Source of the DNA: BOG-224 sp963783505
GTDB taxonomy: Bacteria; Acidobacteriota; Terriglobia; Bryobacterales; Bryobacteraceae
Reading direction: 5' to 3'
Assembly (NCBI GenBank): GCA_963783505.1
Contig: CAWAOP010000027.1
Span: 164,975 to 228,974 of the forward strand
Length of the DNA: 64,000 bases
Made by a program: the position numbers and the translations under genes. A model generated the notes under the pieces. That model saw nothing but the letters and a program-made list of their open reading frames with translations. It was not told where the DNA came from and searched no databases. Positions 34,578 through 44,332 of this stretch are shown in pieces (positions within the stretch are counted from its first letter, which is position 1; every line of letters begins with the position of its first letter).

Positions 34578-36632
34578 GTGAAGCTTCTCCGCATTCTCTT
34601 TTGGTCCGCGCTTGCGTTCGGCGCGGCGTTCGGTTTGGGCGGCATCGCTCTTCGCAGGGGAGAGCCGATCGACAGCCTGTGGCTGGTCACCGCCGCCGCG
34701 TGCACGTACCTGCTGGGCTACCGATTCTACTCAAGCTTTATAGCAACCAAGGTACTGGCAACCGATGCGCGCCGCGCCACTCCCGCCGAGCGGCTTCGCG
34801 ACGGGCGCGACTATGAACCGACCAACAAGTGGATCCTCTTCGGTCATCACTTCGCCGCCATTGCCGGTCCCGGCCCGCTGGTGGGACCCGTCCTCGCGGC
34901 TCAATTCGGCTACCTGCCCGGCACGCTTTGGATTGTGATCGGCGCGGTACTGGGCGGCGCCGTGCAGGATTTCGCCGTCCTGTTCTTCTCCATGCGGCGC
35001 GATGGCAAGTCGCTCGCGCAAATGGCCCGCGAGGAGATTGGAAAGCTTGCGGGGTTCACCGCGCTCATCACGATTCTTCTCATCATGGTCATCATGCTTG
35101 CGGTGATGGCGCTGGTGGTGGTGAACGCGCTAAAGGGCAGCCCGTGGGGAACGTTTACCATCGCCGCCACTATGCCCATTGCGTTACTCATGGGCCTGTA
35201 TCTGCGCTTCTGGCGGCCGGGCAAGGTTCTGGAATGCTCGGCGATGGGCGTTGCGTTGGTGCTGGCGGCGATTTACGGGGGCCAGTGGATCTCTCAATCG
35301 GCGACTCTTGCGCCGATGTTTACGTTCGACCGTATGCCGCTGGCCGGCGCCATCATCGTTTACGGATTCCTGGCCAGCGCGCTTCCGGTGTGGCTGCTGC
35401 TCGCGCCGCGCGGATATCTGAGCACGTTCGTCAAGTTGGGCGTGGTTCTTATGCTCGGAGTAGGGATTGCGATCGTGCGCCCGCAGCTCCAGCTTCCTGC
35501 GTTCACCCGTTTTGTGGATGGTTCGGGACCGGTGTTCTCGGGCAGGATTTTTCCATTCTGCTTCATTACCATCGCGTGCGGCGCCATGTCCGGCTTTCAC
35601 GCGCTGATCTCCTCCGGCACTACTCCGAAGATGATCTCCAGCGAGAGCCATGCGCGGCCCGTCGGCTACGGATCCATGCTGCTCGAGAGTTTCGTCGCCA
35701 TCATGGCCATGATCGCCGCTTGCACGCTTCAACCGGGCGTTTATTTTGCGGTCAATTCGCCGGCCGGCGTGGTGGGGGCCGATCCAGCCGCGGCTACGGC
35801 CTACATATCGTCGTGGGGCTTCCCGGTCGATGCGTCGGATATGACGACCCTTGCCCATGACGTAGGCGAAGCCACGCTTTTCGCACGCACGGGCGGCGCG
35901 CCGTCGCTTGCGTTAGGAATGGCCCACATCTTCGCCAGCGCGGGAGGCCGCGCTCTGCTCGGCTTTTGGTATCACTTCGCCATCATGTTCGAGGCGCTCT
36001 TCATCCTCACCATTCTCGACGCCGGAACAAGGGTGGGCCGCTTCATGTTGCAGGATCTGATGGGGCGCGTTTGGAAACCGGCCGGGCGCGCCCGATGGAT
36101 GGCGGAGGTGATCGCGCCGAGCGCGCTGATCGTCGCCGCCTGGGGCTACTTCCTCATCCAGGGCGTCAGGGACCCGCGCGGCGGCATCAACTCCCTGTGG
36201 CCGCTGTACGGCATCGCCAATCAGTTGCTCGCGGCCATCGCTCTTTCCCTTTGCGTCACCATTCTCCTGAAAATGCATGGCCTCAAATACGTTTGGATCG
36301 CCGCAGCCCCGCTGGCGTGGCTGGTGACGGCCACTTTCACCGCGGGGCTCCTGAAGATCTTCTCCGGCTCGCCGGCCCTCGGTTTCCTGGCGCAAGCCTC
36401 CCAACTCCAAGGTTCTCTGCGCGCGGGACTCGCGGCGGATGCGCCCGCCACCCGCGCGCTGATATTCAACGCCCGGCTGGACGCGGCGGTCTGCGGTTTG
36501 TTTCTTGTTTTGGTGAGCGTGGTCCTCATCGATTCCATCCGCATCTGGACCGGAATCCTGCGCGGCTCGCGCGATGCGAGCCTGACGGAATCGCCGTTCG
36601 TCGCCACCAGGCTTCAGCCGGACCAGTTGTGA
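34578..36632 (+). CDS. cstA: Carbon starvation protein CstA
   Basis: A 684-residue CstA/BtsT-type transporter with about 16 helices, which in E. coli imports pyruvate or peptides. Family motifs: YEPTNKWILFGHHFAAIAGPGPLVGP, GAVQDFAVLFFSMRRDGKSL, GFHALISSGTTPKMI and NSLWPLYGIANQLLAAIAL. Starts with GTG at 34578. There is no BtsS/BtsR-like two-component system next to it. Confidence 0.94.
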   Translation: MKLLRILFWSALAFGAAFGLGGIALRRGEPIDSLWLVTAAACTYLLGYRFYSSFIATKVLATDARRATPAERLRDGRDYEPTNKWILFGHHFAAIAGPGPLVGPVLAAQFGYLPGTLWIVIGAVLGGAVQDFAVLFFSMRRDGKSLAQMAREEIGKLAGFTALITILLIMVIMLAVMALVVVNALKGSPWGTFTIAATMPIALLMGLYLRFWRPGKVLECSAMGVALVLAAIYGGQWISQSATLAPMFTFDRMPLAGAIIVYGFLASALPVWLLLAPRGYLSTFVKLGVVLMLGVGIAIVRPQLQLPAFTRFVDGSGPVFSGRIFPFCFITIACGAMSGFHALISSGTTPKMISSESHARPVGYGSMLLESFVAIMAMIAACTLQPGVYFAVNSPAGVVGADPAAATAYISSWGFPVDASDMTTLAHDVGEATLFARTGGAPSLALGMAHIFASAGGRALLGFWYHFAIMFEALFILTILDAGTRVGRFMLQDLMGRVWKPAGRARWMAEVIAPSALIVAAWGYFLIQGVRDPRGGINSLWPLYGIANQLLAAIALSLCVTILLKMHGLKYVWIAAAPLAWLVTATFTAGLLKIFSGSPALGFLAQASQLQGSLRAGLAADAPATRALIFNARLDAAVCGLFLVLVSVVLIDSIRIWTGILRGSRDASLTESPFVATRLQPDQL

Positions 36633-36671
36633 ACCGGCGAAGCTCTTCGCGCAGGCTGATACATTTGGGAA

Positions 36672-37580
36672 ATGTCCTGGTTCACGGTTCGGACGCCCGC
36701 ATCCAGCGCGAATCTGGGTCCGGGGTTTGACGCTCTCGGCATGGCGCTCGGACTCTACCTCACGTGCCGATTCCGCCGCAGCGCCGAACTCGCGATCTCA
36801 GTGGAAGGGCGCGATGCGTCCGCTATCCCGACGACGTCCGAGAACATGATTTGGCAGACCGCGCAAGCCGTCGCACGCGACTGCGGCGCCGAGATGCCGC
36901 CCATCGAACTCCTGATCGAAAACGACATCCCGCTCGGCAAAGGGCTCGGTTCCAGCGCCGCCGCTCTCACCTCGGGCGTTGTCATTGCCGACATGGTCCT
37001 CGGTCTCGGCTGGAAGCCTCCGCGTATTCTGGATGAAGCCGCCCGGCTGGAAGGCCACCCCGATAACGTAGCCGCGTGTACGCTGGGTTCGATCGTCGCC
37101 AGCGCCATCGACGCCGGGGGCGTGGCGCGAGCGGTGCGCGTCGATTTGCCTCGTCATTTTGGCGTGGCCGTGGTGATTCCGGATTTCGATTTGCCTACTT
37201 CAAAGGCCCGGGCTGTGCTGCCTGCAAGTTACAGCCGTGAAGACGCCGTATTCAACGTGCAGCGGGCGGCCCTGCTGATTGTCGCGCTCGCTACCGGGAC
37301 GCGCTCGGCGTTTCCCACCGCTCTGGAAGACCGCTTGCACCAGCCTTACCGCGCGCCTTTGGTTCCGGGGCTGAGCGACATTCTCAAGCTCCGCGCTCCC
37401 GGTTTGCTCGGATGCGCGCTCAGCGGCGCCGGCCCGTCGATTCTGGTATTCTACGAGCGCGGTAACGAGGAGGTATGCGGCCTGGTTCGCCAGATCTTCC
37501 GCCTCAACGGCCATGAGTCGGAAATCCTCTTCGCCGATATCGCCGATTGCGGCTTCGAGGTGATCGAAGAGCCGGTTTGA
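36672..37580 (+). CDS. thrB: Homoserine kinase ThrB
   Basis: A 302-residue GHMP kinase phosphorylating homoserine for threonine synthesis. The N-terminal VRTPASSANLGPGFDALGMAL, the ATP-binding IPLGKGLGSSAAALTSG (about 93-109) and the C-terminal GCALSGAGPSILVF are all present. It belongs to the same aspartate pathway as lysC and asd. It sits 40 bp after cstA and 26 bp before the FGGY kinase, so it may be transcribed with either. Confidence 0.94.
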   Translation: MSWFTVRTPASSANLGPGFDALGMALGLYLTCRFRRSAELAISVEGRDASAIPTTSENMIWQTAQAVARDCGAEMPPIELLIENDIPLGKGLGSSAAALTSGVVIADMVLGLGWKPPRILDEAARLEGHPDNVAACTLGSIVASAIDAGGVARAVRVDLPRHFGVAVVIPDFDLPTSKARAVLPASYSREDAVFNVQRAALLIVALATGTRSAFPTALEDRLHQPYRAPLVPGLSDILKLRAPGLLGCALSGAGPSILVFYERGNEEVCGLVRQIFRLNGHESEILFADIADCGFEVIEEPV

Positions 37581-37605
37581 TGCGGCGATCTTTGTCGATC
37601 CTGCC

Positions 37606-39120
37606 ATGACGCACGCCTCGGATTTGGTAATCGGCCTGGACAGCAGCACCACCGCGACCAAGGCGATTGCGTTCCATCGCGACGGAGCCATCGAGGCCAT
37701 TGGGCGAGCTCCGATTCGGCTCGATAGCCCCGCGCCCGATCGCTACGAACAGGACCCCGAAGACTGGTGGCGTTCGGCCTGCGCGGCGCTCCGCGAAGTG
37801 ACGCGACAGACCGGCGCCGAGCGAATCGGCGCGCTCGCGATCTCCAATCAGCGCGAGACATTTGTTCCCCTCGGACCCCAAGGCGAACCCGTAAGGCCGG
37901 CGATCGTCTGGTTGGACCGGCGGTGCGAATCGGAGGTGCCTTGGCTGACGGCTCGCGTGGGCGCGGAGGCCATCCATCGCATCACCGGCAAGCCTCCCGA
38001 TATGGCCCCGGTCGCCTACCGTATCGCGTGGATGCTACGCAACGAGCCGGAACGTTTTCGCGCGACGGCGATGTTCGCTGACGTTCACTCCTATCTGGCG
38101 TGGCGGCTTAGCGGAACATTCCGTACAAGCTGGGCAAGCGCGGACCCTCTGGGATTGTTCGACATCGAGCGCCGCGAATGGTCGCCGGAGATACTCGGCG
38201 CGCTTGAGTTGGCTCCCCTGCGTCTTCCCGAATTCGCCGCACCGGGAGCGGTGATAGGGTCGGTCACCGCCGCGGCGGAGAGAGAAACCGGCCTTCGCGC
38301 CGGAACGCCCGTTGTAGCGGGCGGCGGCGATGGGCAGGCAGCCGGATTAGGCGTGAGTGCGCTCGCCGGCTCGCGTGCGTATTTGAACCTCGGCACCGCA
38401 ACCGTTTCCGGGACCTACTCGGGCGTATATCGAACCGGCCGCGCGTGGCGCACCATGGGGAGTTGTTCGGGTGAAGGCTATTATTTCGAGACGAGCCTGC
38501 GCTCCGGAACGTTCCTGCTCGATTGGTTCGTTCGCGCGGCGCTCCGAATCCCCGCGGACGATTCCTCCGTGTATCGGCGGCTGGAGGCGCAAGCCGCGGC
38601 GTCGCCCATTGGAAGCCGCGGCCTTTTCACGCTGCCGTACTGGGGCGCCGTGATGACTCCTTATTGGGACCCGCTGGCGCGCGGCTGCTCCGTCGGACTC
38701 ACGGCCGCTCACGGCGTGGCTGATATCTACCGGTCTCTTTTGGAAGGCATTGCGCTGGAACAGGCCCTCGTCAGTTCGATGATCCAGGAAGAGACGGGAA
38801 CGGAGATCGCCGAGTTTGTTGCCATTGGCGGCGGCGCCGCGAGCAATCTTTGGCTTCAGATCATTGCGGACGTAACTGGTAGGCCGGTGCTGCGTTCCGC
38901 CACCGTGGAAGCCTCCAGCCTCGGCGCCGCCATGTGCGCCGCCGCTGGAGCCGGATGGTTTTCGAACCCAGCTTCAGCCGCACGAGCCATGTGCGGGTCA
39001 ATTACGCGCAGGTTCGAGCCCGATCCTCGAAGTAATAAGCGCTACGCGGAAGTCTTCGCTGTGTACCGCGAACTCTATCCGAGGCTTCGAGATCTGTTCC
39101 CCAAATTGGCGCGCGCTTAA
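37606..39120 (+). CDS. FGGY-family carbohydrate kinase (xylulokinase/glycerol kinase group)
   Basis: A 504-residue FGGY kinase. LVIGLDSSTTATKAIAFHRDG is the phosphate-1 loop, ISNQRETFVPL and IVWLDRR the substrate region, PVVAGGGDGQAAGLGV contains the catalytic Asp (GGGD), and FVAIGGGAASNLWLQIIADVTGRPV with ASSLGAAMCAA closes the ATP site. It is closer to xylulokinases than to glycerol kinase, but the substrate is not certain. Confidence 0.87.
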   Translation: MTHASDLVIGLDSSTTATKAIAFHRDGAIEAIGRAPIRLDSPAPDRYEQDPEDWWRSACAALREVTRQTGAERIGALAISNQRETFVPLGPQGEPVRPAIVWLDRRCESEVPWLTARVGAEAIHRITGKPPDMAPVAYRIAWMLRNEPERFRATAMFADVHSYLAWRLSGTFRTSWASADPLGLFDIERREWSPEILGALELAPLRLPEFAAPGAVIGSVTAAAERETGLRAGTPVVAGGGDGQAAGLGVSALAGSRAYLNLGTATVSGTYSGVYRTGRAWRTMGSCSGEGYYFETSLRSGTFLLDWFVRAALRIPADDSSVYRRLEAQAAASPIGSRGLFTLPYWGAVMTPYWDPLARGCSVGLTAAHGVADIYRSLLEGIALEQALVSSMIQEETGTEIAEFVAIGGGAASNLWLQIIADVTGRPVLRSATVEASSLGAAMCAAAGAGWFSNPASAARAMCGSITRRFEPDPRSNKRYAEVFAVYRELYPRLRDLFPKLARA

Positions 39121-39124
39121 GTGG

Positions 39125-39144
39125 GGCAGGTCTCCAGACCTGCC
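39125..39144. repeat. Perfect 20-nt hairpin after the FGGY kinase
   Basis: GGCAGGTCTCCAGACCTGCC forms a 9-bp stem with a 2-nt loop, 4 bp after the kinase stop. There is no T-run, so it is either a factor-dependent terminator or a dispersed palindromic repeat; the flanking GTGGGG resembles the repeat seen in mutL and near 60560. Confidence 0.6.
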
Positions 39145-39264
39145 ATCGTCCGAATCCATCCCGGCATCCAAAGGCGTCAGCCGTCAGGCGATCGCCGCGG
39201 AGTCGGAGCCCTGGCCGCCGCAGGCAGCGTCCCCAACCCCAGTCCCCAGCCCCCAGCCCCCTCT

Positions 39265-40125
39265 TCACAGCATCTCCAGCGCCCGCTTCCGCTTCGGTGG
39301 AGGAAAAGCGCAGTCCAATTTACTGAGGCTTTCATCATCCAGCGTCAGGTCCGCGGCGGCGCGATTCTCCCGCACATGTTCCGCGCTCGCGGCCTTCGGG
39401 ATTACCATCAGGTCCTGTTGACGAAGCAACCAGGCCAGCGCCACCTGGGCCGGGGTCGCGCCCAGGCTAGCCGCCAACTCCCGCAACCGCGCATTTCTCA
39501 CAATGCGCCCCTGCTCAATGGGCGAGTAGGCCATCACCGGCATCGCCCGCTCCCGGTGCCAAGGCAGCAAATCCCATTCGATCCGGCGGCGCGAGAGGTT
39601 GTAGAGCACCTGGTTCGTAGCGATCCGTTCGCCGCCCGGTTGCGAGACCGCATCTTCCATATCGCTCGTATCGAAATTACTAACCCCGTACTCGCGTATC
39701 TTCCCGGCCTTGCCAAGCGCTTGAAGCGCATCGAGCGTTTCGCCGAGCGGCGTCGCGCTGCGCCAGTGCAGCAAGTACAAATCGAGATAGTCCGTCTTTA
39801 ATCGCCGCAAGCTGTTCTCGCAAGCCTGCGCGACGCCCTTCCTGGAAGCGTGATGCGGATAAAACTTGCTGACCAGAAATACTCCCGCGCGCCGCCCCTC
39901 GATAGCATTCGCCACGACTTCTTCCGCGCCGCCTTCGCCGTACATTTCGGCGGTGTCGATGAGCGTCACACCGAGGTCGAGGCCAAGGGACAGCGCCGCG
40001 GCTTCCTCCCGGCGCTTGGCGCGGTCCTCTCCCATGCCCCAAGTGCCGAGGCCGAGAGCGGGCGCTTGGCGACCAGAGCACATTCGAACACCGCGAACGG
40101 GCCCACTCCGAGGCAGCGTTGTCAC
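39265..40125 (-). CDS. Aldo/keto reductase
   Basis: A 286-residue AKR-fold NADPH oxidoreductase. The catalytic tetrad can be read: Asp and Tyr in IDTAEMYGEGGAEE, Lys in FLVSKFYPHH, His in YLLHWRS. The NADPH site IPKAASAEHVREN is near the C-terminus. It belongs to the bacterial 2,5-diketo-gluconate reductase-like group by sequence style. The start at 40125 may be up to 14 codons long; ATG at 40083 is possible. Confidence 0.87.
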   Translation of the reverse strand: MTTLPRSGPVRGVRMCSGRQAPALGLGTWGMGEDRAKRREEAAALSLGLDLGVTLIDTAEMYGEGGAEEVVANAIEGRRAGVFLVSKFYPHHASRKGVAQACENSLRRLKTDYLDLYLLHWRSATPLGETLDALQALGKAGKIREYGVSNFDTSDMEDAVSQPGGERIATNQVLYNLSRRRIEWDLLPWHRERAMPVMAYSPIEQGRIVRNARLRELAASLGATPAQVALAWLLRQQDLMVIPKAASAEHVRENRAAADLTLDDESLSKLDCAFPPPKRKRALEML

Positions 40126-40179
40126 GGCTGGTTACCTTCCATCCCGTCGCTCCCGGATCAGAGGTTAACATGGGGAGAG

Positions 40180-40470
40180 ATGGTCCGCCTCCCGACGACG
40201 TCAGGCCCGCTCGCTTACAAGCGTCATCCGCTGTTCGGCACGGGCGCCGTCACGGTCGAATTAGTGTACGACGCAGACGCGGAAGTCTGGGTGACATTTG
40301 TGAAAGAACTGCGCCGGATGTCCACCTTCGGAGAAACGGAATCGGCTGCGCTCGATGCCACGGCCGAGATGATTCGCGGCTACATCAAGTCGATGGAGTC
40401 GAACGGAAAGGAGATTCCGCTTGCCGGCTCGAAGCTTTCCGAATTGAAACGGCTGGTTGGAATCCGCTGA
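40180..40470 (+). CDS. HicB-like protein (putative antitoxin component)
   Basis: A 96-residue protein with a HicB-like domain: VTVELVYDADAEVWVTFVKELRRMSTFGETESAALDATAEMIRGYIKSM. The downstream XRE gene starts inside its stop (ATGA), so the two are co-translated. The start at 40180 is the first ATG that keeps the domain without including sequence antisense to the aldo/keto reductase. Confidence 0.72.
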   Translation: MVRLPTTSGPLAYKRHPLFGTGAVTVELVYDADAEVWVTFVKELRRMSTFGETESAALDATAEMIRGYIKSMESNGKEIPLAGSKLSELKRLVGIR

Positions 40471-40763
40471 TGTCTTCCGATCCTGCCGCAATCGAGAAAG
40501 CCGCGCTGGCCGACCCGGATGCGCAACCGCTGACGGGAGCCGATATGAAGCGGATGAAGCGCACGCCCCAAGCCAGGATCATCCGGCGCGCGCTCGCGTT
40601 GACGCAGGAGGAGTTTGCGCTTCGATTCCATATCCCGGTGGGCACGCTGAGGGACTGGGAACAAGGCCGCGCCATGCCGGACCGCCCGGCGCAAGCTTAT
40701 CTGACCCTGATAGGCCGCGATCCGGGACACGTGGACCGGATGTTGAATCAACGGCCGGCGTAA
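40470..40763 (+). CDS. XRE-family HTH regulator
   Basis: A 97-residue DNA-binding protein. The HTH is RIIRRALALTQEEFALRFHIPVGTLRDWEQGRAMPDRPAQAYL, the NadS/HigA-type antitoxin form. Paired with the HicB-like gene upstream. No toxin gene of RelE/HigB type is adjacent, so the pair may be a regulator-only remnant or a two-part antitoxin. Confidence 0.8.
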   Translation: MSSDPAAIEKAALADPDAQPLTGADMKRMKRTPQARIIRRALALTQEEFALRFHIPVGTLRDWEQGRAMPDRPAQAYLTLIGRDPGHVDRMLNQRPA

Positions 40764-40785
40764 TCGTGCCGGTTCCGCTCGCCCA

Positions 40786-41559
40786 TCACCCTCCGCTTGC
40801 CGTCACCGCCAGCCCTCTGCCCGTCCACTTCCCTACCAGGAAGTCGCGGTTCATTCGGGCGATGTTTTCGAGCTTGATTCCTTTCGGGCAGACAGCTTCG
40901 CATTCGCCGACGTTGCTGCACGCGCCAAAGCCTTCGGCTTGCGCTTGCGCCACCATGGCTTCGGCGCGCTCGTAGCGCTCGGGCTGGCCTTGCGGCAGCA
41001 GGCCCAGGTGCGAAATCTTCGCCGCGATGAACAGCGAGGCCGACGCGTTCGGGCACATGGCCACGCAGGCGCCGCAGCCGATGCACGCGGCGGCGTCCAT
41101 GGCGCGTTCGGCGTTTTCCTTGGGGACCAGCACGGCGTTGCCGTCCGGCGCACTGCCTGTGGCAACCGAAACATACCCTCCGGCCGCGATGATGCGGTCA
41201 AAGGCGCTCCGATCCACCACGAGGTCCTTCACCACCGGAAACGCGCGGGCGCGCCACGGCTCCACGTAGAGTTCGTCGCCGTCTTTGAAGTGGCGCATGT
41301 GAAGCTGGCACAGCGTCGTGCCCGGCGACGGGCCGTGCGCCACGCCATTGATCATCGCGCCGCACATGCCGCAGATGCCTTCGCGGCAATCGTGATCGAA
41401 CGCCACCGGCTCTTCGCCCTTGGCGATCAGCGATTCGTTCAGGACATCGAGCATCTCCAGGAACGACATGTCCTGGTTTACGTCCGGAAGCTCGTAACGA
41501 ACCATCCGGCCCTTTTCGGCCGCGCCTCGCTGCCGCCAGATATGCAGTACGATTCGCAT
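40786..41559 (-). CDS. sdhB: Succinate dehydrogenase iron-sulfur subunit
   Basis: A 257-residue SdhB/FrdB. The [2Fe-2S] cysteines are in CREGICGMCG and CQLHM, the [4Fe-4S] set in CIGCGACVAMCP and the [3Fe-4S] set in CSNVGECEAVCP. It carries electrons from the flavoprotein to the cytochrome b. Its ATG at 41559 overlaps the sdhA stop. The operon order is sdhC-sdhA-sdhB, as in type-B complexes of Gram-positive bacteria and epsilonproteobacteria. Confidence 0.95.
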   Translation of the reverse strand: MRIVLHIWRQRGAAEKGRMVRYELPDVNQDMSFLEMLDVLNESLIAKGEEPVAFDHDCREGICGMCGAMINGVAHGPSPGTTLCQLHMRHFKDGDELYVEPWRARAFPVVKDLVVDRSAFDRIIAAGGYVSVATGSAPDGNAVLVPKENAERAMDAAACIGCGACVAMCPNASASLFIAAKISHLGLLPQGQPERYERAEAMVAQAQAEGFGACSNVGECEAVCPKGIKLENIARMNRDFLVGKWTGRGLAVTASGG

Positions 41560-43472
41560 TACTTGTAGCTCCGTTGCGCCGGCATGACGTACTCGAACGT
41601 CAGCGGTTCCTTATGCAGCGCCGGGGCGTTGCCCGCTCCGCGATATTCCCACGCGGCGACGTAACTGAAACGTTCGTCGTCGCGCGCCGCCTCCCCTTCC
41701 GGCGTTTGGTACTCCTCCCGGAAGTGGCCGCCGCAGGATTCGTTGCGCTCCAGCGCATCCAGACACATCAGCTCGGCGAGTTCGAAGAAATCCGCCACGC
41801 GCCCCGCTTTTTCGAGCGATTGGTTCAACTCCTCGCCGCTTCCCAGCACCTTCACGTCGCCCCAAAACTGCTCGCGCAATTCGGGAATCCGCTTCAGAGC
41901 GTGCTTGAGACCATCCGCGGTCCGGCCCATCCCGCAGTATTCCCACATCACCTTGCCCAACTCGCGGTGATAGTGATCCACCGTATGCGTGCCTTTGGCG
42001 GCGAGCAGCCGGTTGATCGCGCTCGTGGCGCTCGCTTCGGCGTCGCGAGCGGCGGGGTGAGATGCATCCAACTTTTCGAATCTGTTGGATGCCAGGTAAT
42101 CGTTGATCGTGTTCGGCAGCACGAAGTAGCCATCCGCCAGGCCTTGCATCAGCGCGCTGGCTCCGAGCCGGTTGGCGCCGTGATCGGAGAAGTTGGCCTC
42201 GCCCATCACGTACAGGCCGGGGATGGTGGACATCAGGTTGTAGTCCACCCACAGCCCGCCCATGGTGTAGTGAATGGCGGGATAGATGCGCATCGGGTTC
42301 TTATAAGGATCTTCGCCCGTGATGCGCTCGTACATCTCGAACAGGTTGCCGTACCGCTCGGCGATCACTTGCTTGCCTAGCCGCCCGATGGCGTCGCGGA
42401 AATCCAGGTACACGGCAAGACCGGTCTCTCCCACCCCGCGCCCGTCATCGCAGACCTGCTTGGCGTTGCGCGAGGCCACGTCGCGCGGCACCAGGTTGCC
42501 GAAGCTCGGGTACTTCCGCTCCAGGAAGTAGTCGCGTTCGTTTTCGGGGATGCCGCTCGGCTCGCGCTTGTCTCCCTTCGCGAGAGGCACCCACACGCGC
42601 CCGTCGTTACGCAGCGATTCGCTCATCAGCGTCAGCTTCGATTGATACTCGCCGGAAACGGGGATGCAGGTCGGGTGAATCTGTGTGAAGCAGGGATTGG
42701 CGAAGAGCGCCCCACGTTTGTGGGCGCGCCAGATGGCCGTGGCGTTGCAGCCTTTGGCGTTCGTGGAAAGGTAATACACGTTGCCGTAGCCGCCCGTCCC
42801 CAGGGCCACCGCGTCGGCGAAGTGCGAGGAGATCTTGCCCGTCATCAGATCGCGGGTCACAATGCCCCGGGCACGGCCGTCGATGACGATCAGATCCAAC
42901 ATCTCGGCGCGAGGGTGCATCTCCACCTGACCCGCGCCGATCTGCCTCTCGAGCGCCTGATACGCGCCGAGCAGTAGTTGCTGGCCCGTCTGGCCGCGTG
43001 CGTAAAACGTACGCGAAACCTGCGCGCCGCCGAACGACCGGTTATCCAGGTAACCCGAATACTCTCGCGCAAACGGCACGCCCTGGGCCACGCACTGATC
43101 GATGATGTTCACGCTGAGTTGAGCCAGACGGTACACGTTCGATTCGCGCGCCCGGAAATCGCCGCCCTTCACGGTGTCGTAAAAGAGGCGGTAGGCGCTG
43201 TCGCCGTCGTTATGGTAGTTCTTGGCGGCGTTGATGCCGCCCTGCGCGGCGATGGAATGCGCGCGCCGCGGCGAATCCTGGTAGCAGAAGCACTTCACGC
43301 GGTAACCCAGTTCGGCCAGAGAGGCCGCAGCGGCGGCGCCGGCAAGCCCGCTGCCCACCACCAGGACTTCGTACTTGCGTTTGTTGGCCGGGTTCACCAG
43401 CTTGAGCTGGAAGCGATGCCGTTCCCACCGCGTTTCAATCGGACCCGACGGGCATTTCGAATTCAGTTCCAT
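41559..43472 (-). CDS. sdhA: Succinate dehydrogenase flavoprotein subunit
   Basis: A 637-residue SdhA. VVGSGLAGAAAAASLAELG binds FAD, and HSIAAQGGINAAK includes the His that links FAD covalently. The active-site region DNRSFGGAQVSRTFYARGQTG and HPTCIP are present. Together with SdhB and SdhC it oxidises succinate to fumarate and reduces the quinone pool. Confidence 0.96.
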   Translation of the reverse strand: MELNSKCPSGPIETRWERHRFQLKLVNPANKRKYEVLVVGSGLAGAAAAASLAELGYRVKCFCYQDSPRRAHSIAAQGGINAAKNYHNDGDSAYRLFYDTVKGGDFRARESNVYRLAQLSVNIIDQCVAQGVPFAREYSGYLDNRSFGGAQVSRTFYARGQTGQQLLLGAYQALERQIGAGQVEMHPRAEMLDLIVIDGRARGIVTRDLMTGKISSHFADAVALGTGGYGNVYYLSTNAKGCNATAIWRAHKRGALFANPCFTQIHPTCIPVSGEYQSKLTLMSESLRNDGRVWVPLAKGDKREPSGIPENERDYFLERKYPSFGNLVPRDVASRNAKQVCDDGRGVGETGLAVYLDFRDAIGRLGKQVIAERYGNLFEMYERITGEDPYKNPMRIYPAIHYTMGGLWVDYNLMSTIPGLYVMGEANFSDHGANRLGASALMQGLADGYFVLPNTINDYLASNRFEKLDASHPAARDAEASATSAINRLLAAKGTHTVDHYHRELGKVMWEYCGMGRTADGLKHALKRIPELREQFWGDVKVLGSGEELNQSLEKAGRVADFFELAELMCLDALERNESCGGHFREEYQTPEGEAARDDERFSYVAAWEYRGAGNAPALHKEPLTFEYVMPAQRSYK

Positions 43473-43482
43473 GGCGTCATCC

Positions 43483-44187
43483 TCAATATGTCAGCCAGCC
43501 CGCCATCACTGCGATGGGGATGGAGATATTCCCAATCAGGATCGCAAGCGCGCACGCCGCCGCAAACGCCTTCAGCATCGGCGTATAACGCGGATGGCTT
43601 ACGCCCACGGATTGGAACATGCTCCAGACCCCGTGGAACAGGTGCAGGCACAGCAGCCCCATCGCCAGAATGTAGAATCCCGAGATCGCCGGATTATGGA
43701 ACCCGGCGATTACGTTCGCGCGCACATCGGGCGCGGCTGGGTCTCCATTCGCCAGCGGCAGCACGACGCCGGCCGTCAGGTGCAGCACGTGGAAAATCAC
43801 GAACGCGCCGATAATCGGTCCGCTCCAGATCATCGTCCGCGCGGCGTACGCCGTGGGCAGGTCGTCCTTCTTTTTGTAGGCGACGGGCCGCGCCTGCCTG
43901 TTCTGCCACCAGAGTTGCACCGACGCGGTGACGTGCAGAACCACGCAGGCCGCGAGAAATCCGCGAATGAGCCACAGCGGAACGGCGTTCGCTGGGTTGT
44001 GCAGAAACGCCGCGTAGTGGTTGATGCGGTAGCGGTCGCCCGCGTAGATTTGCAGATTGCCCAAAAGATGGCCGACCACGTACGCGAACAGCATCGCGCC
44101 GGTGGCCGCCATCACCGCTTTTTTGCCGAGCGGGGCCCCGTAGAACCGGATAGCCCGGCTCATGGGTTGAATTGCGACTGAACTCAT
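43483..44187 (-). CDS. sdhC: Succinate dehydrogenase cytochrome b subunit
   Basis: A 234-residue type-B cytochrome b with about five helices: AVMAATGAMLFAYVVGHLLGN, LWLIRGFLAACVVLHVTA, TMIWSGPIIGAFVIFHVLHL, GFYILAMGLLCLHLFHGVWS and AFAAACALAILIGNISIPIA. His residues in the helices (HLLGN, VLHVT, FHVLH, LFHGV) are positioned to bind two hemes. First gene of the sdhCAB operon; there is no separate sdhD. Confidence 0.93.
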   Translation of the reverse strand: MSSVAIQPMSRAIRFYGAPLGKKAVMAATGAMLFAYVVGHLLGNLQIYAGDRYRINHYAAFLHNPANAVPLWLIRGFLAACVVLHVTASVQLWWQNRQARPVAYKKKDDLPTAYAARTMIWSGPIIGAFVIFHVLHLTAGVVLPLANGDPAAPDVRANVIAGFHNPAISGFYILAMGLLCLHLFHGVWSMFQSVGVSHPRYTPMLKAFAAACALAILIGNISIPIAVMAGWLTY

Positions 44188-44308
44188 CCGGAAATCCCCA
44201 GTGAGGGCGTAAGCGCCCCCTCCTCAAAATGAACAGACACATTGTAACGGATTACGGGCCCGGCGTTACGAATTCGCGCCAGACCGGGAGGGCGCGTTCC
44301 CGGACCGT

Positions 44309-44314
44309 TATAAT
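44309..44314 (+). promoter_or_regulatory. Candidate -10 box
   Basis: TATAAT about 19 bp before the GTG start of the TPR-like gene at 44333. No -35 hexamer is evident. Confidence 0.25.
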
Positions 44315-44332
44315 GGTCACGGGCGAACCCAA

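Noticed and set aside
35184..35858. Minus-strand frame in cstA
   Set aside because: His/Arg-rich antisense frame of a GC-rich membrane protein gene.
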